Origin: WLND01 sp040398845
Lineage (GTDB): Bacteria > Actinomycetota > Actinomycetes > S36-B12
Assembly (NCBI GenBank): GCA_040398845.1
Contig: JBBATH010000015.1
Location: 39,769-103,768, forward strand
DNA length: 64,000 bases
Direction: 5' to 3'
Made by a program: the position numbers and the translations under genes. The stretch's first letter is position 1. The number at the start of each line of letters is the position of its first letter. The notes under the pieces are model-generated. The model was not told the DNA's origin. It did no database searches and was given only the letters and a program-made list of their open reading frames with translations. This document shows positions 1-7,738 of the stretch, in pieces.

Positions 1-273
1 CACGTAGGACATCGCGTTCATTGCGGTGGCCGGGGTGCCGTCACCGACGGCGACGTATGCCTCGGTGAAGGAGTTGAAGATCCGGATGTAGTGGTAGCCC
101 GCGATGAAGGTCACCATTGCAGAGACGATGAGCGCCTGGCGGTAGCGCGGCAGAACCCTGCCCTGCACCACGAGGAAGAACACTGTGGCAGCGAGCATTG
201 AGGCCACAGCGAACGAAAGCACGTTATATACCGTTTGGAACTGTGAATAATCGAGCTGGAGTACGGATTCCAT
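1..273 (-). CDS. Microbial rhodopsin, xanthorhodopsin/actinorhodopsin type (N-terminal 91 residues, runs off the left edge)
   Basis: This is the N-terminal third of a retinal-binding light-driven pump of the inner membrane. I translated it by hand from the ATG at 273. Two hydrophobic helices are visible, roughly residues 17-37 and 47-66. Helix B contains GYHYIRIFNS (59-68), the helix-B signature of the xanthorhodopsin/actinorhodopsin group; His61 corresponds to the proteorhodopsin histidine that pairs with the counterion Asp. The fragment ends at AMNAMSYV, just where the family continues into the helix-C motif beginning Asp-Trp. A GGAGG sits about 7 nt before the ATG. The Schiff-base lysine and the proton acceptor and donor lie outside the window, so pumping cannot be verified. 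It is divergent from the Mec gene. Confidence 0.85.
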   Translation of the reverse strand, partial: MESVLQLDYSQFQTVYNVLSFAVASMLAATVFFLVVQGRVLPRYRQALIVSAMVTFIAGYHYIRIFNSFTEAYVAVGDGTPATAMNAMSYV

Positions 274-408
274 TTAAGCCTCCGAATAGTGATGACAAAT
301 GACTTCCATGTTCGACGTGAAGCGCTCCAACTAAGCGTCCCGCCAACCGTACATTCTGCGACTACTTTCTGAGCGTCGCAACCGGAACGGGCCACTTAGG
401 GTTGGGTT

Positions 409-837
409 GTGCTAAAAATCTCTCGAAAGCTCGTCGATGACATGGTTGCCCACGCTCGCGCCGATCACCCCGATGAAGCGTGTGGGGTCATCGCCGGCCC
501 GATCGATTCGGGTACTCCGACACGATTTGTCCCGATGCTCAATGCGGCGAGATCCCCGACGTTCTACGAGTTCGATTCGACGGACCTGTTGCGGCTCTAC
601 CGTGACATGGATGACCGTGACGAGGTTCCGGTCGTCATCTACCACTCGCACACTGCCACGGAGGCCTACCCCTCCCGCACCGACATCGCTCTCGCCTCCG
701 AACCGGGTGCGCACTACGTCCTTGTTTCCACTCGGGAGACGGGCGCGCAGGAGGGTCCGTTCGAACTCCGCTCATTTCGCATTGTCGACGGTGAGGTGGC
801 CGAGGAGGAGGTCTTGGTTGTCGCGACAGGCGATTGA
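409..837 (+). CDS. mec: Mec-type M67 JAMM metallopeptidase
   Basis: Zinc peptidase that in mycobacteria cleaves the new cysteine from the C-terminus of the CysO-cysteine adduct. The JAMM signature is complete: Glu23, then His79-Ser-His81, a seven-residue gap, Ser89 and Asp92. Length is 142 residues, close to the mycobacterial enzyme. The start is GTG at 409 with no strong ribosome site. It heads a run with cysO and cysM in the order known from Mycobacterium. The same enzyme type trims a C-terminal alanine from a sulfur carrier in Wolinella (HcyD), so it may also act on the second carrier at 15726, which ends in Gly-Gly-Ala. That second role is inference. Confidence 0.9.
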   Translation: MLKISRKLVDDMVAHARADHPDEACGVIAGPIDSGTPTRFVPMLNAARSPTFYEFDSTDLLRLYRDMDDRDEVPVVIYHSHTATEAYPSRTDIALASEPGAHYVLVSTRETGAQEGPFELRSFRIVDGEVAEEEVLVVATGD

Positions 838-895
838 TGTGCAGGAGCGCAATCCCGGGATGCCGCGAGCCGCGCGGCCGTGGGAGACTCGGGGC

Positions 896-1168
896 ATGTC
901 AGTTGACGTTCGAATCCCCACCATCCTGCGCACCTACACCGGCGGCGAGAAGGCGGTGACTGCTGAGGGTGCCACACTCGCCGAGGTCGTCGCCGACCTC
1001 GAGGCCAATCACCCCGGGATCGGAGAACGGCTTCTCGACGAGAGCGGTCTGCGACGGTTCGTGAACATCTACGTGAACGATGAGGACGTCCGCTTCCTCG
1101 CAGGCCTCGAGACCGCCATTGCCGATAAAGACTCCATCACGATCCTGCCTGCCGTTGCTGGCGGCTAA
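896..1168 (+). CDS. cysO: CysO, ThiS/MoaD-family sulfur carrier protein
   Basis: Small ubiquitin-fold protein of 90 residues. Its C-terminal glycine is adenylated and converted to a thiocarboxylate that hands sulfur to CysM. The chain starts MSVDVRIPTILRTYTGG and ends VAGG, so the di-glycine tail is already exposed and needs no trimming. The ATG at 896 was chosen over longer upstream readings because the similarity to the paralogue at 15726 starts exactly there. It sits 58 nt after mec and 6 nt before cysM, which indicates one transcript. No adenylating enzyme (MoeZ/MoeB type) is in the window, so it must be encoded elsewhere. Confidence 0.93.
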   Translation: MSVDVRIPTILRTYTGGEKAVTAEGATLAEVVADLEANHPGIGERLLDESGLRRFVNIYVNDEDVRFLAGLETAIADKDSITILPAVAGG

Positions 1169-1174
1169 CGAGCG

Positions 1175-2122
1175 ATGCGCTACAACTCACTGCTCGACTC
1201 TGTCGGGCACACGCCGCTGGTTGGGCTGCCCCGGCTCTCGCCCTCGCCAGATGTGCGCCTCTGGGCGAAACTCGAGGACCGCAACCCGACCGGTTCGGTG
1301 AAGGATCGGGCTGCGCTGGCGATGATCGACCAGGCTGAGCGTGATGGCCTCATCAGTCCGGGGTCGATCCTCCTTGAGCCCACGTCTGGTAACACCGGTA
1401 TCTCCCTCGCGATGGTCGCCAAACAGCGGGGCTATCACCTCGTATGCGTCATGCCCGAGAACACCTCCCCCGAGCGAACCCAACTCCTCACCATGTGGGG
1501 CGCCCGCATCATCACCTCGCCAGCAGCCGGCGGCTCAAATGAGGCGGTTCGGGTGGCGAAGGAGATCGCGATCGAGAACCCGGACTGGGTGATGCTCTAC
1601 CAGTACGGCAACCCCGCGAATGCGCTCGCGCACTTGGAGTCCACCGGCCCGGAGTTGCTCGCCGACCTGCCAACGATTACCCATTTTGTCGCGGGCCTCG
1701 GTACCACCGGAACCCTCATGGGTGTCGGCAGGTTCTTCCGCGACGCGAAGCCTGACGTTCAGATTGTTGCCGCCGAGCCGCGATACGGCGAGCTCGTCTA
1801 CGGCCTTCGCAACCTCGATGAGGGCTTCATCCCGGAGCTGTACGACGAGAGCCTGCTCACCACTCGGTTCTCAGTCGGACCCCGGGATGCAGTGAGGCGC
1901 ACGCGCGAACTCCTCGAGGTCGAAGGCATCTTCGCCGGGGTATCAACCGGAGCGATTCTGCACGCTGCCCTCGGAATGGCTGCGAAGGCAGTGAAGGCGG
2001 GCGAACCGGCTGATATCGCCTTCATCGTCTGCGATGGCGGCTGGAAGTACCTGTCAACCGGAGCGTACGAGGGCACCCTCGACGAGGCTGAGGATTCCCT
2101 CGACGGACAGTTGTGGGCCTAG
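1175..2122 (+). CDS. cysM: CysM, CysO-dependent cysteine synthase
   Basis: PLP enzyme of the beta family, 315 residues, expected to use O-phosphoserine and CysO-thiocarboxylate to form CysO-cysteine. The PLP lysine lies in NPTGSVKDR (Lys43), and the phosphate/asparagine loop TSGNTGIS follows at 70-77. The C-terminal glycine-rich loop around GVSTGA is present. The length matches mycobacterial CysM (about 320) more than sulfide-dependent CysK. The ATG is six bases after the cysO stop. The neighbours mec and cysO make the CysM assignment much firmer than sequence class alone would allow. Confidence 0.92.
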   Translation: MRYNSLLDSVGHTPLVGLPRLSPSPDVRLWAKLEDRNPTGSVKDRAALAMIDQAERDGLISPGSILLEPTSGNTGISLAMVAKQRGYHLVCVMPENTSPERTQLLTMWGARIITSPAAGGSNEAVRVAKEIAIENPDWVMLYQYGNPANALAHLESTGPELLADLPTITHFVAGLGTTGTLMGVGRFFRDAKPDVQIVAAEPRYGELVYGLRNLDEGFIPELYDESLLTTRFSVGPRDAVRRTRELLEVEGIFAGVSTGAILHAALGMAAKAVKAGEPADIAFIVCDGGWKYLSTGAYEGTLDEAEDSLDGQLWA

Positions 2123-2184
2123 CGCCCGCATGGGTAACGCGCGACGCCGGTCAAGGCATTGCCCCGCCGTAGGCTGGCGGCCTG

Positions 2185-2985
2185 ATGTCTGACGCTTCCA
2201 TTGGCATTGTCGACTCCGGTGTCGGCGGGTTGACGGTCGCCCGATCCGTCCTTGATCAACTCCCGCACGAGCCGGTGAGATACGTCGGTGACACTGCCCG
2301 TGGCCCGTATGGACCGCGGCCGCTCGCAGAGGTTCGCGAGTTCGCCATCGAGATCATGGACCGGCTCGTCGATGACGGCGTGAAGATGCTCGTCATCGCC
2401 TGCAACTCAGCAAGCGCCGCGACCCTTCGCGACGCTCGCGAGCGGTATCAGGTCCCGGTCGTCGAGGTGGTGCACCCTGCGGTTCGCCGGGCTGCGGCAG
2501 CGACAAGGAACGGCCGGATCGGTGTGATCGGCACCGCGATGACGATCAACTCGCAGGCCTATGACGATGCGTTCGCCGCGGCGCCCACCGTTGAACTCAT
2601 TTCGGCGGCCTGCCCGAGGTTCGTGGAGTTCGTCGAAGCCGGCGTCACCGGTGGTGATGAGCTGCTCGCGCTCGCGCACGACTACCTCCAGCCCCTCAGG
2701 GATGCCGACGTCGACACGCTGGTCCTCGGCTGCACGCACTACCCGCTCCTCACCGGCGTCCTGTCATACGTCATGGGCGAGTCGGTGACCCTCGTGTCGA
2801 GTGCAGAGGAGACGGCAAAGGATGTCTATCGAACCCTCGTCGCTGAGGGCCTGGTGCGAGACCCTGCCCTCCCCGAGCCTGTGCACCAATTCATGGCGAC
2901 CGGGGATCCCGCCGCCTTCCAACGACTCGGGCGAAGGTTCCTCGGCCCGGAGATCGGCGTTGTCGTGGGTCTAGAGGCCCGGTGA
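2185..2985 (+). CDS. murI: Glutamate racemase
   Basis: Converts L- to D-glutamate for peptidoglycan, by a cofactor-independent two-base mechanism in the cytoplasm. The family motifs are all present in 266 residues: GIVDSGVGGLTVAR near the N-terminus, the first catalytic cysteine in IACNSASA (Cys73) and the second in LGCTHYPLL (Cys183). The ATG at 2185 follows a TAGGCT box (2170-2175) by nine bases and lacks a clear ribosome site, which suggests a leaderless or short-leader transcript. The order murI-rph-rdgB is common in actinobacteria. Confidence 0.96.
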   Translation: MSDASIGIVDSGVGGLTVARSVLDQLPHEPVRYVGDTARGPYGPRPLAEVREFAIEIMDRLVDDGVKMLVIACNSASAATLRDARERYQVPVVEVVHPAVRRAAAATRNGRIGVIGTAMTINSQAYDDAFAAAPTVELISAACPRFVEFVEAGVTGGDELLALAHDYLQPLRDADVDTLVLGCTHYPLLTGVLSYVMGESVTLVSSAEETAKDVYRTLVAEGLVRDPALPEPVHQFMATGDPAAFQRLGRRFLGPEIGVVVGLEAR

Positions 2986-3041
2986 GGGTCCCGCATCGAG
3001 TGCATCAACCCCCGAGATCCGTCATCGCCTAGGGTCGTCGC

Positions 3042-3770
3042 ATGACCCGATCAGATGGACGCGCCAACGATGAGCTTCGACCAGTGACATTCGAGCGCGG
3101 GTGGCTCGAACAGGCTGAGGGCTCGGCGCTCGTCGCGTTCGGTCGAACCCGGGTGCTCTGCACCGCCTCGTTCACGGCCGGCGTGCCCCGCTGGCTCAAG
3201 GGGTCAGGCAATGGGTGGGTCACGGCCGAGTATGCGATGCTCCCGCGCGCGACGAACACCCGAAATGACCGCGAGTCGGTGAAGGGCAAGCTCGGTGGCC
3301 GTACGCAGGAGATATCGCGCCTCATCGGACGCAGCATGCGGGCGGTTGTCGACATGTCAGCACTCGGCGAGAACACCATCGTTATCGACTGTGATGTGCT
3401 CCAGGCCGATGGCGGCACTCGCACGGCAGCCATCACTGGCGCCTATGTTGCGCTCATGGACTCAGTGACCTGGGCGATCGGGGAGGGCCTGATGAAGTCG
3501 AGTCCGCTCATTGACTCGGTGGCCGCGGTGAGCGTCGGCATCGTCGACGGCGAGCCGCGCCTCGACCTTCACTACGACGACGACGTCCGTGCCCAGACCG
3601 ACATGAATGTGGTCATGACTGGTAGCGGCAAATACGTCGAGGTTCAGGGCACGGCAGAGGGCGAGCCCTTCGATCGCGCACTCCTTGATGAGCTGCTCGG
3701 CCTTGCCGCTGATGGCTGCGCCGATCTCACGCGAATGCAGGTTCTCGCCTTGATGGACACCGCTCCGTGA
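3042..3770 (+). CDS. rph: Ribonuclease PH
   Basis: Phosphorolytic 3'-5' exoribonuclease that matures tRNA 3' ends, forming a hexameric ring. The 242-residue length is normal. The N-terminal RSDGRANDELRPV and the central RTAAITGAYVAL and DLHYDDD motifs of the PH domain are present. A TAGGGT hexamer (3030-3035) lies six bases before the ATG with no Shine-Dalgarno sequence, the classic layout of a leaderless actinobacterial gene, so it may be transcribed from its own promoter. The stop overlaps the GTG start of rdgB by four bases. Confidence 0.96.
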   Translation: MTRSDGRANDELRPVTFERGWLEQAEGSALVAFGRTRVLCTASFTAGVPRWLKGSGNGWVTAEYAMLPRATNTRNDRESVKGKLGGRTQEISRLIGRSMRAVVDMSALGENTIVIDCDVLQADGGTRTAAITGAYVALMDSVTWAIGEGLMKSSPLIDSVAAVSVGIVDGEPRLDLHYDDDVRAQTDMNVVMTGSGKYVEVQGTAEGEPFDRALLDELLGLAADGCADLTRMQVLALMDTAP

Positions 3771-4375
3771 GTATCAGGGTCGTCTTGGCCACCCGAAATG
3801 CCCACAAGGTGATCGAGCTTCGGCGCATCCTTGAAGATGCGGGGCTCGATATCGAGCTTGTCGGCACCGATGAGTACCCCGATCTCCCCGACGTCGCAGA
3901 GACCGGCTCCACGTTCGCGGCGAATGCCCTGCTCAAGGCGCGTGAGGTCTGCGAGTTCACCGGCCTCCCAGCGATCGCCGACGACTCAGGTCTTGCCGTC
4001 GATGCGCTCAATGGCATGCCCGGGATCTTCTCGGCGAGGTGGAGCGGTGCCCATGGCAATGACGTGGCAAACCTTGGGCTCCTCCTCGGACAGCTCACCG
4101 ACGTCGCGCCGAGTCTAAGGGGTGGCGCCTTCCACTGTGCTGCGGCCATTGCCCTGCCCGACGGTGATGCTCGCGTCGTCGAGGGCACGGTGGAGGGCAC
4201 CATCATCGACTCACCGAGAGGTTCGAACGGTTTCGGCTATGACCCGATCTTCGTGCCGCTCGGCGGCAACCTGACCCTTGCTGAGATCGCACCCGCCGAG
4301 AAGGATGCGATGAGCCACCGCGGCAACGCCATGAGGGCGCTTGTCCCCGTTCTGAAGGAGCTGCTTCGACCATGA
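3767..4375 (+). CDS. rdgB: RdgB/HAM1 non-canonical purine NTP pyrophosphatase
   Basis: House-cleaning enzyme that hydrolyses dITP, dXTP and XTP to the monophosphates. The 202-residue chain has the substrate loop LATRNAHK near residue 7, the metal-binding ADDSGLAVDAL, GIFSARWSG, and the C-terminal GFGYDPIF and SHRGNAM motifs. The start is GTG at 3767, overlapping the rph stop by four bases, and the stop overlaps the next start in the same way, so rph, rdgB and the following gene are translationally coupled. Confidence 0.96.
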   Translation: MSIRVVLATRNAHKVIELRRILEDAGLDIELVGTDEYPDLPDVAETGSTFAANALLKAREVCEFTGLPAIADDSGLAVDALNGMPGIFSARWSGAHGNDVANLGLLLGQLTDVAPSLRGGAFHCAAAIALPDGDARVVEGTVEGTIIDSPRGSNGFGYDPIFVPLGGNLTLAEIAPAEKDAMSHRGNAMRALVPVLKELLRP

Positions 4376-4662
4376 TCCTCGAGATTGCCTGCATTGAGAT
4401 CGCGCCGGATAACCATGAGGCCTTTAGGACCGCAATCGCACGGGCCGTCGAGCAAGAGCTGAGTGCATCCCCGGGGTTTATCGACTTCACTCTCCATCAG
4501 GGCATCGAGCGTCCGGAGGCGTACCGGCTTCACATCAGGTGGGAGACGCTCGAAGATCACACCATCGGTTTCCGTGAATCGGAGCGCTTCACGGCGTGGC
4601 GCGCAATCATCGGGGGATTCTTCGTGGCACCACCGTCGGTGGAGCACTGGTCGACGAACTAA
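4372..4662 (+). CDS. Antibiotic biosynthesis monooxygenase (ABM)-fold protein
   Basis: Ninety-six residues with the dimeric alpha/beta-barrel pattern of ABM-type small monooxygenases: an N-terminal strand MILEIACIEI, a helix with AIARAVEQEL, then SPGFIDFTLHQG and the final FFVAPPSVEHW. Some members are cofactor-free monooxygenases and others have no known chemistry, so the substrate is open. It overlaps the rdgB stop by four bases and closes this transcription unit. It converges on the DUF4193 gene. Confidence 0.75.
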   Translation: MILEIACIEIAPDNHEAFRTAIARAVEQELSASPGFIDFTLHQGIERPEAYRLHIRWETLEDHTIGFRESERFTAWRAIIGGFFVAPPSVEHWSTN

Positions 4663-4688
4663 CGCACCAAGGTCCAGGATCGCCAACG

Positions 4689-4711
4689 GCCGACTGCTAC
4701 CAGCAGTCGGC
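4689..4711. terminator. Perfect 10-bp hairpin between convergent genes
   Basis: GCCGACTGCT is followed by the loop ACC and its exact complement. It lies between the ABM-type gene and DUF4193 and contains the DUF4193 stop codon. No good T-run follows on either strand, so it may be a bidirectional terminator or an RNA 3'-end stabiliser. Confidence 0.5.
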
Positions 4712-4993
4712 GCATATCCGCACGGCGGAGTCACCACTGGCGAGCCGGCTGGAGTGGTTGACGAGGAAGCATTTGGTGCAGGTGAACTCATTCGCCTGCA
4801 TCGGGATCACATGGATGACGAGCGACTCACCTGAAAGATCGGCTCCGGGCAGTTCAAGGCCTTCAGCGAGTTCGTTCTCATCGACGTCGACCGCAGTCTG
4901 CGTCTTGGCCGCCTCACGCTCCTTGATGCCATCGAGGCCCTCGGCCGCGATCTCGTCATCGGTCTTGCGCGGTGCGTCGTAATCGGTTGCCAT
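4697..4993 (-). CDS. DUF4193 domain protein
   Basis: Short acidic protein of 98 residues found across Actinobacteria. The start MATDYDAPRKTDD and the LELPGADLSGE block are diagnostic. The C-terminus has a four-cysteine metal-binding pattern, TCTKCF then ICADC, consistent with a zinc ribbon. The function is unknown. The ATG at 4993 was chosen because the family begins there; upstream in-frame codons lack the family sequence, and an AGAGGGA lies about 12 bases upstream. The stop codon lies inside a perfect hairpin. It is transcribed alone, converging on the rdgB unit. Confidence 0.9.
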   Translation of the reverse strand: MATDYDAPRKTDDEIAAEGLDGIKEREAAKTQTAVDVDENELAEGLELPGADLSGESLVIHVIPMQANEFTCTKCFLVNHSSRLASGDSAVRICADCW

Positions 4994-5626
4994 GCGTCTC
5001 ACATCCCTCTCTATCGCTGTTCCGGACTCCTCGCCGGTGGCCCGGAGGAACTCCTGACCATCTGCGATGGGCATTGGACAGCCCAAAAATCCTCCCGAGC
5101 AGCGTAACCGTACCTCCCTGCCAAGATTCGCGCTCAGGGCGCGTCCGATGACCGTGTGGAAGGCGGGAAATGAGCGCGGGAAGATTGGCCATCCATGAGG
5201 AAAATGTGTGGAGTCCGGGGTCGTGGCGAACGTCAAGACGACTCGGTCCGCGAACCAATAAGGGTCCATGCAGGAGGCGGGGATTCGCTCATGATGAAAC
5301 ACGTCGAAGCGGCTAACCGGCCGTCCCGACTGGAGGTTCTCGCTCCGCAGGGCGTCGAATTGTCACTCGTGAGTTGCGTTTGAGATCCGAGGGGATGAGG
5401 AGTTATGGGAAAATCAGTGCTTCGTTCGCCATAAAGCATCGGTGGCATCTGCAGTCCTGCGACCGAATGGCCGCGAGGGACCATCGACGCAGTGACGGTG
5501 CTGCAGCGGCCATGGGCGGTCTCGATCGACCGGTACCTGAAGTGCGTGACCAAGTCTCACGGGAATCCATCGAAGGACTCACGCATCCTTTGGGAAACTC
5601 ATGAAAGGTTCTTGCTCGCCGGGTCG
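4994..5626. other. Region without a recognisable gene
   Basis: This holds the 5' flank of the DUF4193 gene and about 500 bases in which no frame shows a known protein or a credible start with a ribosome site. It ends at the tRNA-Leu fragment. Confidence 0.6.
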
Positions 5627-5670
5627 TGTTGTGAGGCATGACCAGTGCGGAAGGCGTGACTTGAACCCCC
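5627..5670 (-). repeat. att-like partial copy of tRNA-Leu 3' end
   Basis: Forty of 44 positions match 10231-10274. The tRNA-derived part (from 5646) contains the 3' acceptor strand and T arm but no anticodon arm, so it cannot be a functional tRNA. It is the proposed distal attachment site of the island. Confidence 0.75.
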
Positions 5671-6567
5671 ATGAATTGGTCATCCATCAGGTCTGTCCCC
5701 GCCGGGGACAGACCGTTGTTTGCATTGAGGCAACCGAACTCTCGCTTCAACGCTCGTTGCCATGCCCGAACGCGACCGGGGGAGCGTCAGCAGCCTGCCG
5801 GCCTGGTGTCGGCCCGCTCGAATCGTCAAGAGTCTGATCGTGACCCTCCTCAGTGGATGGCACCAACAACGGCCTACCTGCGCACGTCCACAGAGGTCTA
5901 GGTTGGGGTGACGTTCCGCTGGGACTGTCGAAGGACCTTGCAAAAAAGGCGACGGTCGACGCGGCTTGCGGGCTGCCCCGCCGATGTCTCCCCGCCAGCG
6001 ACTGGATTTCCGGCAGCGACGCTGTCTGGCCCGGCTTTCCTAGTGGAGGCGTCGTTTGCTTCGATGCATGGCGCCACGGCCTTCTCGCCGGAGTCGACGT
6101 TCTTTCGGGCGCCTGTGCTTTACCGGCTGGCGAGCGGGTGTGTGTGCCGGTGCTGTGGTGACGCCGGTTCCCACACCGGGTTGTCTGCGTCCTGAAATGC
6201 GCCCTTTCTCGGGCCGGCTTGGCGTGCTTGAAAGGCGACGAAGCGTGCTCCTTGTCGACGGCGAGTCTGTTCTGGCAGCTGGGACCAATGAAGTTTCCTT
6301 GGTCGTCTTTAAGCACCGGCGCACTCAGTGAACCTGTCAGCGAGGTGGTTTCCGCATGCTCGTCGCCTTGGAAGGCAGGCATGCTTGGCAGACCGAATTG
6401 CCTGAGGAGAGTCGGACATCGACGCACACACTGACCTGTAAACGGATAGACATAGACGTCACACTTCCGGCTTAGAGCCTGTGGGCGGCTGCGGTGGCCC
6501 CATAATGTAGGAAGGATTTCCTGACATCTCGGGAAAGACATGGGTTCGTCGTGAATTGGAGCCAGTC
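5671..6567. other. Gene-poor island segment
   Basis: Several overlapping open frames exist on both strands, the longest 264 codons on the minus strand, but none resembles a known protein or has a ribosome site. The only clear structure is the hairpin at 5690-5714. I regard the stretch as non-coding or decayed. Confidence 0.55.
5690..5714. terminator. Perfect 11-bp hairpin just inside the island
   Basis: GGTCTGTCCCC, loop GCC, then its exact complement, followed on the plus strand by a T-rich GTTGTTT. It looks like a rho-independent terminator but no gene reads into it, so it may be a leftover of an element end. Confidence 0.45.
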
Positions 6568-6966
6568 ATGGGTGTCAACGTGAAGGCAGTCTTGGGTTTG
6601 GTGGCGGTGTGTGGGTTCCTGCTCCTTGCGGGATGTGGCGGCTCGAGCAGCGCGAACACCGACTCGGGCTGGAATCCGCCGAGGCCGACCGGTGTCCCGG
6701 ACGAGAAGTGGGCGACGGTCGTGGATGGCGATCCGTCGTTGTTGCCGGGTGAGGACCTCGCGGGTGGGTATTGCCAGGCGGTGAAGCCGGAACCGGCGGA
6801 GGTTGATGCGAAGGGACTGGAGTATCCGGGGGCGACGGCCCAGGAGTTCAACGCCTACTACTACTGTATTCTCGCGTATGTCGCGCCGTTGTGCGCCGAC
6901 CTTCCCCCCGCGACCGGCGCCAAGGGGGCGAGAGCAATGCCAGCCCAGACGTTTGGCGAACTGTAA
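6568..6966 (+). CDS. Short secreted lipoprotein, paralogue of the gene at 20757
   Basis: A 132-residue protein with a lipoprotein signal peptide; the lipobox is LLLAGC followed by GGSSS. The mature part matches the first 120 or so residues of the protein at 20757: both have GWNPPRPTGVPDE, WATVVD, LAGGYC, AVKP, YPGAT and LAYV.PLCA. Conserved cysteines after the lipobox may form a disulfide. The paralogue continues for more than 200 further residues, so this copy is C-terminally short, either a natural minimal form or a truncation. The ATG at 6568 aligns with the paralogue start. Function unknown; it lies in the tRNA-Leu island. Confidence 0.75.
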   Translation: MGVNVKAVLGLVAVCGFLLLAGCGGSSSANTDSGWNPPRPTGVPDEKWATVVDGDPSLLPGEDLAGGYCQAVKPEPAEVDAKGLEYPGATAQEFNAYYYCILAYVAPLCADLPPATGAKGARAMPAQTFGEL

Positions 6967-7738
6967 GCGAATGGGCTCCTGTCGGAGGTTCAGCAGACAC
7001 GTTGCGCACCAGGGTCTGCGGGCAGACGGTGATGCCGGCAAGTCTCGGTTCGACTCAACACCGATGCCTGCGTCCTGAAAGCCTTGCGGGTTGACTTTGC
7101 CCCCGTCGGGTTATCTTGTTCGGCTCTTGGAAGATTGACCCTCGTGCTACCGATTGCTCGGTTCATTGGAGCGGCCCTGCCAACGAAGTCCACTGAGCAG
7201 GCGAACTGCGTTGACAATGAGCACCTGAGCGAACAGGGTCGCCGAAGAGCAGGCTTGCTTGGCGGACCCCGTCGCCCCAGTGGGCCACGCCGTGATGAAA
7301 ACGACCGTCGAGGCTGCGTCACTAAGTTGGCTCTGTGCGCCGGGTGCCACCGAGTGGGCGACGAGATCGGGAGGTGGGCCCATCGTGGATTATCCGATAG
7401 CGTTCCCCAAAATGCGATGGAAGGAAATCGCAATGCCTGCACCTAGAACCGCCACGACACTGAAGGTATCCATCGCTGCTGCGGGCGCAACGTCAGCACC
7501 GGAGTCATCCACCACGGCACCTGCCGAAGCGACCCCTCTGTCATCAGCGCCAGCAGACTCCATTGATCTACCGGTTGGGTCGCTGGTGGTGGCTCTGTAG
7601 GAGGCGATTCAAGAGCACGACCAAATCGAGTTTGACCCGAGCGACCCAACGGTCAACGGAGCATGCTCATGAGGCCGCATGGCGACGGAAGTCGCCTGGC
7701 AGTGCAGGCACACCAGGCTGGTGTTGACAATCGGGTTT
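6967..7738. other. Gene-poor island segment with one weak small frame
   Basis: I see no convincing gene. A plus-strand frame from the ATG at 7432 to 7600 encodes an Ala/Ser/Thr-rich peptide of about 55 residues, and the same frame stays open after its stop to about 7671. This could be the ruin of a small secreted protein, but there is no clear signal peptide. Confidence 0.4.

Noticed and set aside
5747..6541. 264-codon minus-strand open frame in the island
   Set aside because: Arg/Pro/Thr-rich sequence with no family resemblance, no ribosome site and strong overlap with frames on the other strand; typical of high-GC non-coding DNA.
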